Source: CAZSDW01 sp964605705 (GTDB taxonomy: Bacteria > Fidelibacterota > UBA2242). From it: a DNA stretch of 64,000 nucleotides. This document shows, piece after piece, positions 26,195 through 34,994 of this stretch (positions within the stretch are counted from its first letter, which is position 1; each line of letters starts with the position of its first letter). The stretch lies in NCBI GenBank assembly GCA_964605705.1, contig CAZSDW010000007.1:1-64000 (forward strand). The letters are read 5' to 3'. The position numbers and the translations under genes were made by a program. The notes beneath the pieces are model-generated. The model was not told where the DNA came from and did not search any database. It saw only the letters and a program-made list of their open reading frames with translations.

Positions 26195-27418
26195 GTGGAT
26201 AAAGAACAAAAAACCGGTAATCAGGAATTTTTATTAATCGGTGTTGACGGTGGTGCGACAAAGGTGAATTCCTGCTTAGTGACAATCGATTCAAACGATG
26301 GCTTCCATCTGGGCAGAACTAATGTTTCAAAACTATACCGTGATTATCCTCAGTTTGATAAAAAATTCACCCCGGTGGATCTGAATCAGCAGTTGGACGA
26401 ACAGTCAGCAACTGATATTAAACCGACTCGTGCAGAGTTAAAGCAAGGGCTAGCTTATTCGAATGCCTGCGCTGATTCGATTATTGAGATTTGTAAACAG
26501 TGTGAGCAGAATAGCGTACTTGTTGGAATCGGGATGCCCGGACTAAAGACGCCTGATCAGCGCGGGATTGCCGTCATGGCAAACGGACCCCGGCAGCCAC
26601 AATATTCCAATCAGCTTGAAGCAATACTGAAAGGGGCAGGTATTGAACTGGTAGCGCCAATCAATCACATTGGCAGTGATGCATTTTATTGTGGAATGGG
26701 TGAAGAATACGCATCGGACGGGCAATTCAGGAGTGTGGCAAATGCCTATTATCTGGGAGGTGGTACCGGTGCTGCGGATGCAATGAAGCTCGATGATCAG
26801 TTGATACAAACGGACAGTGTAAAAAATTGGTTTGTAAAAACCTGGGAAATGCAATGTCCCGAGGGACGATCGGTCGAGTACTATGTCTCATCACGGGGAA
26901 TTCAAATTCTTTATGCGGAGTTAGTTAAACAGAGTCTGGCTGAACTGGACAGTAGTGGACTCTTTCCGCCCCGGATCAAAGAATTGGCACTGAATGGTGA
27001 TGAAGCGGCAGTGGAGACTTTTGAAAAAGTGGCAAAATATCTGGCACTTTTACTTTATGAAAGACTGACCACCTTATATGTCGGCTGGCAAAGCCTCTTT
27101 GACTTTGTAAATCCTGATCGACGGGAGCCATTGAAAAATCACGATTTTCGGCATCATCTTTTTGACCGGATCATTATCGGACAAAGACTCGGTGACTTGT
27201 TAAGTGAATCAATCGACGATAAGGTATTCGGGAAGCCATTTGTTCATTCATTAACATTGCTCCTAAAAGAGTCAGCGGTTCTGGATGATGCGGCGCGCTT
27301 ACATTATTGTCCAAATGGACAATTGGCGGAGAATTTAATTGTGTTTTCAAAACTGCGGGAGGCACCGGCACTAGGTGCAGCGATAGACGCATATCGAGGT
27401 TTTATGGAGAAACAGTAA
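26195..27418 (+). CDS. ASKHA-type sugar kinase (ROK/BadF-like)
   Basis: 407 residues from a GTG. Phosphate-1 motif LLIGVDGGATKVNS (~13-26), phosphate-2/adenosine regions GIGMPGLKTPDQRG and YYLGGGTGAADAMKLDD, the glycine-rich loop of this fold. Its closest look is to sugar or amino-sugar kinases of the ROK/BadF group, some of which phosphorylate GlcNAc or MurNAc. Given the SpoIID/LytB, AmpG-like and DUF1343 neighbours, an amino-sugar kinase for wall recycling is a reasonable inference. Stop overlaps the next start (TAATG). Confidence 0.7.
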   Translation: MDKEQKTGNQEFLLIGVDGGATKVNSCLVTIDSNDGFHLGRTNVSKLYRDYPQFDKKFTPVDLNQQLDEQSATDIKPTRAELKQGLAYSNACADSIIEICKQCEQNSVLVGIGMPGLKTPDQRGIAVMANGPRQPQYSNQLEAILKGAGIELVAPINHIGSDAFYCGMGEEYASDGQFRSVANAYYLGGGTGAADAMKLDDQLIQTDSVKNWFVKTWEMQCPEGRSVEYYVSSRGIQILYAELVKQSLAELDSSGLFPPRIKELALNGDEAAVETFEKVAKYLALLLYERLTTLYVGWQSLFDFVNPDRREPLKNHDFRHHLFDRIIIGQRLGDLLSESIDDKVFGKPFVHSLTLLLKESAVLDDAARLHYCPNGQLAENLIVFSKLREAPALGAAIDAYRGFMEKQ

Positions 27419-28767
27419 TGCTGGAACCTAATTTAATTCCAGACACAGAGCCACTTCTGAATGTCGGAATCGTACTGCCTGAAGATCGCTATTCAATTGT
27501 TGAGATCATTACGCCAGATATGGAAACTTATAGACTGCAAGCAGGTTCAGCAGATTTTCTGACATTGGAAAAGGATCAATCACTGGACTTTGAATTAAAA
27601 GACGGATTAATCCATTTATTTCTGGATGATGAATTTGCAGGCAGAAGCGATTTCTGGAAAATTGAACCGGTTGACTTAGTTAATACGATTACGAAAAAAT
27701 CCGGTTTGAAGATCAGGAGTGTTACTGCCGGACGGGGATTTCACTGGGTAAAAAAAATTGATGTATATTTGCCCGGTACAGTAGAGATTCGGATCGTTGA
27801 GGGTAATCTGCTCGTTTCCAATGTGCTGCCAATGGAGCAATATCTGGTGTGTGTGGCGACTTCGGAAATGAGTGCTGCCTGCCCAACTTCTCTTATTGAA
27901 TCGCAAATCATTATTGCCCGGTCATGGATGCTGGCGAATATTGAAATGAAACATGCCAGCCTTGGGCTGGATGTCTGTAATGACGACTGCTGTCAACGCT
28001 ATCAGGGTACCACATTTCTGAATGATGATGTTATCCAAAGTGCCTCCAACACTCTGGGAAAAGTGTTGATGTTTGACGATAAAATATGTGATACGCGCTA
28101 TTCGAAATGTTGTGGTGGTGTGACCGAAGCATTCGAAAATGTTTTTGGTGACAGACCAATTCAATATTTAAAATCGCTGGTTGATGCTCCGAAAAAATAT
28201 AGTGATCCGAGCTTGCCCCTGATTTCCGAAAAATCGGTTCGGCAATGGATCGAAAAATCGCCGAAGACTTATTGTAATCTTCAGCATATATCGCAGGGTG
28301 AACTGATCAGTTATCTGGGAAATGTCGACGAGGATGGGGAGTACTTTCGTTGGAGAATACGCTATACTCAAAAGGAGATCACGGCGCTATTGAATTTGAA
28401 ATTAGACCTTGATGCTCAGGCGATTTTAGCCATCAGACCCATGCGACGCGGCGCTTCAGGACGCCTGATAAAAATCGCCATCGATTACCGAATGATTGAC
28501 GGAAACCGGGAAACCAGATATGTGGAAGATCAATATATTATCCGCCAGACCTTACATGCTGTCTTTCTGTACAGTTCGGCATTTGTTATCGATAATGAAA
28601 AAGGAGCAGGAGAAATCCCATCAGCCTTTATCCTGAAAGGTGCCGGTTGGGGGCATGGGGTTGGATACTGCCAGATCGGCGCTCTGGGAATGGCATTGCA
28701 GGATCATGGCACAGAGGAAATTTTATCTCATTATTATCCGGATTCAGAGCTGGAAAAAATCTACTAA
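27418..28767 (+). CDS. SpoIID/LytB domain protein
   Basis: 449 residues from the ATG at 27418, which overlaps the kinase stop; a longer frame from 27307 lies inside the kinase gene. SpoIID motifs: LPMEQYLVCVATSEMSA, ESQIIIARSWMLANIE, TRYSKCCGGVTEAFENVFG, and GAGWGHGVGYCQIGALGMA near the C-terminus. SpoIID-type proteins are lytic transglycosylases that cleave denuded glycan. No N-terminal signal is visible, unusual for a wall enzyme. Fits a cluster that breaks down or re-imports peptidoglycan fragments. Confidence 0.85.
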   Translation: MLEPNLIPDTEPLLNVGIVLPEDRYSIVEIITPDMETYRLQAGSADFLTLEKDQSLDFELKDGLIHLFLDDEFAGRSDFWKIEPVDLVNTITKKSGLKIRSVTAGRGFHWVKKIDVYLPGTVEIRIVEGNLLVSNVLPMEQYLVCVATSEMSAACPTSLIESQIIIARSWMLANIEMKHASLGLDVCNDDCCQRYQGTTFLNDDVIQSASNTLGKVLMFDDKICDTRYSKCCGGVTEAFENVFGDRPIQYLKSLVDAPKKYSDPSLPLISEKSVRQWIEKSPKTYCNLQHISQGELISYLGNVDEDGEYFRWRIRYTQKEITALLNLKLDLDAQAILAIRPMRRGASGRLIKIAIDYRMIDGNRETRYVEDQYIIRQTLHAVFLYSSAFVIDNEKGAGEIPSAFILKGAGWGHGVGYCQIGALGMALQDHGTEEILSHYYPDSELEKIY

Positions 28768-28781
28768 CAGCCAGGGATTTT

Positions 28782-30635
28782 ATGGCAAACACAGAAAAGC
28801 ACAGCCGGAAAAATTCGCGAGCAGGTTGGTCCTGGGTACCTTCGCTTTACTATGCCGAAGGGATACCATACATCATTGTGATGGTTGCTTCGGTGGCTAT
28901 GTATAAAATGCTGGGTGTCAGAAATTCGGTTTTAGCGTTCTGGACAAGCATTTTGTATTTGCCCTGGATTATCAAACCACTCTGGAGCCCGCTGGTCGAA
29001 ATGTTTTCAAAGAAGCGGAATTGGATTGTCGTTATGCAATTTCTAATCGGGGTGCTGTTTCTGGGAATTGGTTTTACCATCCAGCTACCCTGGTTTTTTA
29101 TCATTAGCCTGATCATTTTCTGGTTTATCGCGTTTTCGTCAGCTACCCATGATATCTCGGCTGATGGTTTTTACATGATCGGACTCAGCGAAAAGCGCCA
29201 GGCATTTTTTGTAGGAATTCGCTCGACATTTTATCGAATTGCCATGATGACAGGTCAGGGGCTTTTACTGATTATTGTCGGATTGATCGAATCGGGAACC
29301 GGGCTGGATACAGTTAATTTGAAAATCTATTCTGATTTATCTCCGCAAACCGCGACTGAAATTTCAATTGATGATCTCAACATCACAGAAAAGGCAGGCA
29401 AGACTGAGATTGTGTGCGAGCCGGCGCAAGCTTTTATTGCGATTAAAAAACTGGGATCCGAAAAAATCGCCGAATCGGTAGATTTTGCCAGAAACCGGAA
29501 CATTGAATCCGGACATATCAATGTAGATAAAAGTCAATCAGCCAAAGCTATATCCAAAGCCAGCTGGGTCCTTAAACTGGAAGATTTTATCAGGAGACAT
29601 TTTGGGGAGGAAACCGCTGATTATGGCTATGCCGGGAATATTGGTTATGTTTATATCTATCTGTCCAATCCACCGGCTGAGGATCAAATCGTCGTCAATT
29701 TTGGGAAAGATTCAGGTGATAAAAATATTTCCCTGATTCATGGTGAGCGGTTCATTTTTACCCGGGAAAATTGGAATATCCCTGCGATTGCTGTTCTCCA
29801 GTTGCATCCGAATCTTAAAAGAAATGCCGTTAGTATTTTTACGGCGAAATCCGGGAAGACAGCCCTTGCCTGGTCTGCGGTTTTTATGCTTCTGGGACTG
29901 ATGTTTATCCTGTTTGCGCTTTATCACCGGTTTTATTTACCACATCCGGCTGGTGATGTTCCAGCTCCCCGTCAGGCGGATACCAGTCAATTGCGGGAAT
30001 TTTTTGGAACCTTCGGACAATTTTTCAAAAAAAAGCAGATCGGTATCGGGATTGCATTTTTACTGCTGTATCGCTTCTCTGAGTCGCAATTGGTGAAACT
30101 TTCACAGCCTTTCATGCTGGATCCACGGGAGCTTGGGGGATTGGCGTTGAATGCCGGTCAGGTGGGCGTTGCCTATGGTACGATTGGGATATTGCTATTG
30201 GTCATTGGTGGTATTTTAGGAGGAGTACTTGCCAGCAAATACGGTCTAAAGAAGTTATTGTGGTGGATGGCATTGGCTATTAATATTCCAAACGCTGTTT
30301 ACATTTTCCTCGCATATATGCAGCCCGACAGTTTTTTGATTATCTGTTGTTGTGTCGGATTAGAGCAATTTGGATATGGTTTCGGATTTACCGCCTATAT
30401 GCTGTTTATGATTTACCTGGCACAGGGTGAATTTAAAACCGCCCACTACGCGATCGCTACCGCCTTCATGGCTTTGGGAATGATGATCCCTGGAATGTGG
30501 ACCGGCTGGTTACAGGAAATAATTGGCTATCAACACTTTTTCCTCTGGGTATTTTTCTGTATAATACCAATTTTTATTGTGTTGCCTTTCTTGAAAATTG
30601 ACCCTACTTTCGGCATCAAAGAGAAACAGGATTGA
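28782..30635 (+). CDS. AmpG-like MFS permease with a ~190-residue insert
   Basis: 617 residues from the ATG at 28782, with AGGGA upstream; the long frame from 28647 overlaps SpoIID/LytB. N-terminus SLYYAEGIPYIIVMVAS, LYLPWIIKPLWSPLVEMF and ATHDISADGFYMIGLSEKRQ match AmpG-type permeases, which import anhydro-muropeptides. Six membrane segments, then a soluble insert of about residues 171-360 (YIYLSNPPAEDQIVVNF, NISLIHGERFIF), then the second set of six. Ordinary AmpG lacks this insert. Since it follows the sixth membrane segment, its side of the membrane depends on topology I could not confirm. Confidence 0.8.
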   Translation: MANTEKHSRKNSRAGWSWVPSLYYAEGIPYIIVMVASVAMYKMLGVRNSVLAFWTSILYLPWIIKPLWSPLVEMFSKKRNWIVVMQFLIGVLFLGIGFTIQLPWFFIISLIIFWFIAFSSATHDISADGFYMIGLSEKRQAFFVGIRSTFYRIAMMTGQGLLLIIVGLIESGTGLDTVNLKIYSDLSPQTATEISIDDLNITEKAGKTEIVCEPAQAFIAIKKLGSEKIAESVDFARNRNIESGHINVDKSQSAKAISKASWVLKLEDFIRRHFGEETADYGYAGNIGYVYIYLSNPPAEDQIVVNFGKDSGDKNISLIHGERFIFTRENWNIPAIAVLQLHPNLKRNAVSIFTAKSGKTALAWSAVFMLLGLMFILFALYHRFYLPHPAGDVPAPRQADTSQLREFFGTFGQFFKKKQIGIGIAFLLLYRFSESQLVKLSQPFMLDPRELGGLALNAGQVGVAYGTIGILLLVIGGILGGVLASKYGLKKLLWWMALAINIPNAVYIFLAYMQPDSFLIICCCVGLEQFGYGFGFTAYMLFMIYLAQGEFKTAHYAIATAFMALGMMIPGMWTGWLQEIIGYQHFFLWVFFCIIPIFIVLPFLKIDPTFGIKEKQD

Positions 30636-30644
30636 TCGACTTAT

Positions 30645-31943
30645 ATGATAACGAAACGTCATTTTATTTCAATTATCACTCTTTTTTTAATTTCACTTCA
30701 ATTATCGGCGCAACCGAAAAGTTATCAAAAAACTGTTTTCATTAATTACCTGCCGCAAAAAGACACAACCGCTCTTCATTTTGGAATCGACCTTTTAGCG
30801 GAGAATGATTTCAAATTATTAAAAAACAAAAAAATTGCCGTGATATGCAATGATGGAAGTCTTGACCGGGATGGAATCCATTTGCTGGATGTTATCAACG
30901 ATCGGGAGGATTTTGAACTGGTCTCGATTATTCAGATCAGTGATGAACTTTTTAAAACCGAATCATCCGGTAAGGTTTTAATTTTGGCTGACAAACTGAG
31001 ATATGTCAAAAATATCACCCTCACACCTGACAATTTCGAGATAGAATTGTCAGATCTAAACGAAGCCGATCTGATTCTCATGGATATTCAAAATCTGGGA
31101 ATCCGCTACGATTTTAATGTTCATGTATTGATTATGTTTATGCAGATGAGCGCCGATGTGGGAATCCCGCTCCTGATTCTCGATCGTTTAAATCCTTTGA
31201 CTGCGAATATATCTGAAGGTCCGTTGGCAGGTGTTCCGGGGCTGGATAATGGTGTCAAACTTCCCTGGAGATATGGTCTGACACTTGGAGAATTAGCCTT
31301 TATGATCAATGAGGAACGCTGGTTACCGACCATTGTTCAGACACCGCTAAGTGTGATTCCGATGGTCAATTATGATCGCACTAAATGGATGGATCAGACC
31401 GGCTATTTCTGGCGAATTCCATTGAAAGAAATACCATCAATTGATAAACTACTGACCTATTGCTCGACATTTTTTTATGATTATACAAATGTCAGTAATG
31501 GTCAGGGCAGCCCGTTCCTGTTCGAAGTCGGAGGAGCCCCCTGGATCAGTGGACCTATCATGACAATAATGCTGAATCGCCATGATAAAGAAAATGTGGA
31601 ATACAGTCTTGTGCAATTTACTCCCGGTGATTTCTCTGAGGTGATTTCGAAGATGGAGTATAGCGGGCAAGAATGTACCGGTATTCGTCTGAATGTGTTG
31701 AAACGCGACAAGTATCTGACCAGCACCGTCGGCAGTAATCTGCTGGGCGTCATTGCTCAGATGTATCCCAAACATTTCAGATGGAAAAATCCGGAAGAAA
31801 TCGATCGTCTGTTCGGTGATGATTCATTTCGGACGATTGTTGACGCAGGTCTGAACCTGGATCAACTCTATCCGGTTTGGACTTCGAACCTGACGAATTT
31901 CCAGAAATTACGGCAGAAATATTTACTTTATCCTGATAAATAA
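30645..31943 (+). CDS. exported DUF1343 (NamZ-like) protein with eroded motifs
   Basis: 432 residues. Signal peptide (FISIITLFLISLQLSAQ). Family features kept: HFGIDLLAENDFKLLKNKKIAVICN, LILMDIQNLGIRYD, LLILDRLNPL, YGLTLGELAFMIN, SPFLFEVGGAPWI. DUF1343 includes NamZ exo-N-acetylmuramidases. Several usually invariant spots differ: no PEHG motif after the first strand set; DIQD-G-R becomes DIQNLGIR; LDRPNP becomes LDRLNP; the RHGMT-type histidine is Tyr; the EGT..S.GRGT segment reads YDYTNVSNGQGS. It may be a non-catalytic member. Last gene of the run, 9 bases after the permease. Confidence 0.75.
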   Translation: MITKRHFISIITLFLISLQLSAQPKSYQKTVFINYLPQKDTTALHFGIDLLAENDFKLLKNKKIAVICNDGSLDRDGIHLLDVINDREDFELVSIIQISDELFKTESSGKVLILADKLRYVKNITLTPDNFEIELSDLNEADLILMDIQNLGIRYDFNVHVLIMFMQMSADVGIPLLILDRLNPLTANISEGPLAGVPGLDNGVKLPWRYGLTLGELAFMINEERWLPTIVQTPLSVIPMVNYDRTKWMDQTGYFWRIPLKEIPSIDKLLTYCSTFFYDYTNVSNGQGSPFLFEVGGAPWISGPIMTIMLNRHDKENVEYSLVQFTPGDFSEVISKMEYSGQECTGIRLNVLKRDKYLTSTVGSNLLGVIAQMYPKHFRWKNPEEIDRLFGDDSFRTIVDAGLNLDQLYPVWTSNLTNFQKLRQKYLLYPDK

Positions 31944-31950
31944 AAAACTC

Positions 31951-31983
31951 TTTGTTTTTCTAATTATTTTATCTTTATATTCA
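31951..31983 (+). promoter_or_regulatory. candidate Bacteroidetes-type promoter upstream of the FadL-like gene
   Basis: TTTG at 31951-31954, 21 bases, then TATATTCA at 31976-31983, about 130 bases before the FadL start. The spacing fits the -33 TTTG / -7 TAnnTTTG type of Bacteroidetes, though the -7 box is imperfect. By position and spacing only. Confidence 0.35.
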
Positions 31984-32111
31984 TACTAACCGGTAACAAT
32001 CAGAGATGTATATGTATTTCGATTTTCCGGTAAGAGTGAGGATGGAGTGGTAAAGGGAGTAAATCCTGTCACACAAAAACAATTAGCAAAAGTAACAAAA
32101 GGAGAAGAAGC

Positions 32112-33608
32112 ATGAGATCTTTTATGTTTGTGTCCTTGGTACTCGTATTGATGGTGAGTATCGCCATGGCAGGTGGTATTGTAACGAATACCAACCAGAG
32201 CGCCGCGTATATGCGGACATTGAACCGGAATGTCTCGACCGATGTGGATGCTGCTTATTTTAATCCAGCAGGATTAACACGGCTTGACGAAGGATTGCAT
32301 CTGTCATTGAGCAATCAATCAATTTTTCAGAAAAAAACCGTCATAAATAGTACGGTGAATCTGAACAACGATGAATTTGTTGGCAAAGTGAGTGCGCTGT
32401 TATTCCCGAATTTCTATGCGGTTTATCGAATGGATAAGTTTGCATTTTCAGCCGGGTTTGAACCGATTGGTGGAGGCGGAAGCGCGCTGTATGAAGATGG
32501 ACTACCATCATTTGAGATTCCAGTGACGAGTTTAGTACCGCAACTGGGTGTCGATGGATATCAATTGGATACCGAATTTGATGGCTCTTCAGTGTATTAT
32601 GCCGGTCAGGCAGGCGTAGCATACAAAATCAATGATATGGTTTCGGTTGCTTTAGGAGCCCGTCTGGTGATGGCGAAGAATGCTTATAATGGTTATCTGA
32701 GAAATATCACAGTTTCTTCAGGTGGTAATTGGGTAACGCCGGGTGCCTATTTAACCGGTGTTGGCACAACTCTGAACAATACTGCTGCCTCACTTCAGCC
32801 AATTATTGATGGTGGTGCCGGTGGTTATACTCTTGCTGAATTGCAGGGAGCCGGACAATTGACAGCAACAGAAGTTGCTCAATTAGAAGGTGGATTGGTA
32901 CAGCTGGGAGTCGATCCAACTGGTATGACAGCTATGGTTGTGCAGGCGACTTATGCGGGTGCTGGTGTAAGTACGCTTGCCCAGGTTCCGGCAGTTGAAG
33001 CCGCCACAGCGGACGTTGAAGTTGATGCAACTCAATCAGGGACAGGTTTTACGCCGATTATCAGTGTTTTTGCGACACCAATGGAAGGTCTGGATATTTC
33101 CTTAAGATATGAAATGAATACAACCCTGGAACTTGAGAACAAAACGACCGAAGATGGCAGCGGGATGTTCCCGGATGGAGCAAAAACCCGGAATGATATG
33201 CCGGCGATGCTGGCATTAGGTGCTGCTTATCAGATTAATGAAGATATCCGGGCTGAAGGTGATGCGACTATATATCTGAATGGTGGTGCCGATTGGGATG
33301 GACGCGAAGATGAAACAACCTATGGTTGGGAAATTGGTGCAGCAGGTGAGTATTGCATTAATGAGCAAATCCTGGCAAGTCTCGGATTTGTATATTCCGA
33401 ACCAGGTGTATATGAAAACTATCACACTGATTTAAGCTACAGTTTACCATCCTTTACAGTTGGTTTAGGCGCAAAATATAAAGTCAACGAGCAGATTAGT
33501 GCGAATGCCGGACTTCTGAATACATTCTATATGGAAAAAGAGGTTGGTGTTCAAACATACCAGAAAACCACCTTTGGTTTTGCCATCGGCGTTGATTACA
33601 AATTCTAA
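32112..33608 (+). CDS. FadL/OmpP1-family outer membrane transport protein
   Basis: 498 residues. Signal peptide MRSFMFVSLVLVLMVSIAMA, then GGIVTNTNQSAAYMRTLNRN and VDAAYFNPAGLTRL, the conserved N-terminal FadL hatch region. Beta-strand repeats and a C-terminal GFAIGVDYKF barrel end follow. FadL proteins pass hydrophobic compounds such as fatty acids or hydrocarbons across the outer membrane. A low-complexity Ala/Gly/Leu stretch (about 220-300) is inserted in the barrel. RBS GGAGAAG. Followed by a hairpin. Confidence 0.85.
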   Translation: MRSFMFVSLVLVLMVSIAMAGGIVTNTNQSAAYMRTLNRNVSTDVDAAYFNPAGLTRLDEGLHLSLSNQSIFQKKTVINSTVNLNNDEFVGKVSALLFPNFYAVYRMDKFAFSAGFEPIGGGGSALYEDGLPSFEIPVTSLVPQLGVDGYQLDTEFDGSSVYYAGQAGVAYKINDMVSVALGARLVMAKNAYNGYLRNITVSSGGNWVTPGAYLTGVGTTLNNTAASLQPIIDGGAGGYTLAELQGAGQLTATEVAQLEGGLVQLGVDPTGMTAMVVQATYAGAGVSTLAQVPAVEAATADVEVDATQSGTGFTPIISVFATPMEGLDISLRYEMNTTLELENKTTEDGSGMFPDGAKTRNDMPAMLALGAAYQINEDIRAEGDATIYLNGGADWDGREDETTYGWEIGAAGEYCINEQILASLGFVYSEPGVYENYHTDLSYSLPSFTVGLGAKYKVNEQISANAGLLNTFYMEKEVGVQTYQKTTFGFAIGVDYKF

Positions 33609-33642
33609 CTAATCAACTGATTATCCGAGATGATTTAAATTG

Positions 33643-33674
33643 ACAGGGGATGACTCACAATGAGTGTCCCCTGT
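33643..33674 (+). terminator. hairpin between FadL-like and Omp85-like genes
   Basis: ACAGGGGA ... TCCCCTGT with an inner ACTCA/TGAGT pairing around a CAA loop and a small internal bulge. The following TATACTTTTT is T-rich but short. Probably a transcription terminator, or an mRNA stabiliser between two genes on the same strand. Confidence 0.6.
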
Positions 33675-33694
33675 TATACTTTTTGAGGGATAAA

Positions 33695-34924
33695 ATGAAA
33701 CGATTACTCGTTTTTCTCCTGTTAGTGTCTTTTGCATCATTATCATTGATCGCAGAAGATAACACGCGCACTGGCTGGGGGTGGGGAGGTGTTCCGGCGA
33801 TCAACTATAACGCAGATGAGGGATTTGGTTATGGAGTTGTCGGAAATATTTACAATTATGCGGATGGCGGTTATTCACCTTATTACTGGACAGTCCAACC
33901 GCAGATATTTTTTACGACCGGTGGTAAACAGGAACACTGGCTCTGGTTTGACAGTCCTTATCTGCTGGGGAATGGGATTCGATTGACAGCCGAATTAAAA
34001 ATGCTGAAGCAGTTGTACAATCCGTATTATGGAATTGGGAATGATTCTAAATACAATGAATTAATTGCTAAAGTTGATAAGGATGATGTTCCCGAGGATA
34101 CCACAGTTTTTCTAGACAAGCACTATTATACTTACTATCGAGAAAGGTTGTCATTGAAAGCGGACTTCATGAAAGCCCTGTCAACGCATGAAAACGGTCG
34201 TCCGAAATTATCGGTTTTGCTTGGTTTTGGTGTCGTCAGTACCAAGAATGATACCAATGGCACCATCTCCAAACTGGCTGAAGATCTGGCAGCAGGAACG
34301 GTTTCGCAAAGTGAGATCGATGGCGGATTTACCAATTATTTGAAAATAGGTGTGGTTCATGATACCCGTGATAATGAACCCGCGCCAAATCGTGGTCACT
34401 GGAGCGATTTTGTGATTGAATGGTACCCGAAACTGCTGGGCAGCGATTATCAATATACCCGGATGACCGTAACGGATCGGCGCTATTTTTCAATTATGAA
34501 GAAACTGGTTTTTGCCCAACGCCTGTTATTTGAGAAAAATTTTGGTGATATTCCTTTTTATGATATGACTTTTTACGGCAGTTCCTTTAAGGTTGATGAA
34601 GGACTCGGCGGTTCAAAGAGTTTGCGCGGCGTTTTGAAGAATCGCTTTCTGGGACAGACAAAATTTTTCGCAAATTTTGAATTCCGTTTCAGATTTCTGG
34701 AATTCAGCGCCGTCGGACAGGATTTCTACCTGGCGACCAATGAATTCGTCGATTTAGGAAAAGTTTGGGCAGAGGATGATGAAACCGATTTTTCGAATAT
34801 CCATATGGGTTACGGCGCAGGATTGCACATCGGCTGGAATGAAAATTTTATTATTGCCGTGGATGGTGGCACATCTAATGAAACCGGATTACAGCTGTAC
34901 ATCGGTCTTGGCTATCTGTTCTAA
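33695..34924 (+). CDS. Omp85/BamA-like barrel without POTRA domains
   Basis: 409 residues from the ATG at 33695 with GAGGGA upstream. Signal peptide (LLVFLLLVSFASLSLIA). The body is aromatic- and glycine-rich beta-barrel sequence: GWGGVPAINYNADEGFGYG, GVVHDTRDNEPAPNRG, VDEGLGGSKSLRGVLKNRFLG, FANFEFRFRFL, and the C-terminal GLQLYIGLGYLF. The VRG-like GGSKSLRG and end motif match BamA/TamA surface-antigen barrels, but there is no space for POTRA repeats. Role unknown; perhaps a small-molecule or lipid porin. Confidence 0.8.
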   Translation: MKRLLVFLLLVSFASLSLIAEDNTRTGWGWGGVPAINYNADEGFGYGVVGNIYNYADGGYSPYYWTVQPQIFFTTGGKQEHWLWFDSPYLLGNGIRLTAELKMLKQLYNPYYGIGNDSKYNELIAKVDKDDVPEDTTVFLDKHYYTYYRERLSLKADFMKALSTHENGRPKLSVLLGFGVVSTKNDTNGTISKLAEDLAAGTVSQSEIDGGFTNYLKIGVVHDTRDNEPAPNRGHWSDFVIEWYPKLLGSDYQYTRMTVTDRRYFSIMKKLVFAQRLLFEKNFGDIPFYDMTFYGSSFKVDEGLGGSKSLRGVLKNRFLGQTKFFANFEFRFRFLEFSAVGQDFYLATNEFVDLGKVWAEDDETDFSNIHMGYGAGLHIGWNENFIIAVDGGTSNETGLQLYIGLGYLF

Positions 34925-34994
34925 TTAATAGACGATTGAAGTAAATCTTTTTTTCTTTTTACATATATTCTTCAGCCTTTAGACGGGAGGAGTG

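Noticed and set aside
28647..28781. Longer N-terminus for the AmpG-like permease
   Set aside because: It overlaps the SpoIID/LytB gene by more than 100 bases and has no family match; the ATG at 28782 has AGGGA.
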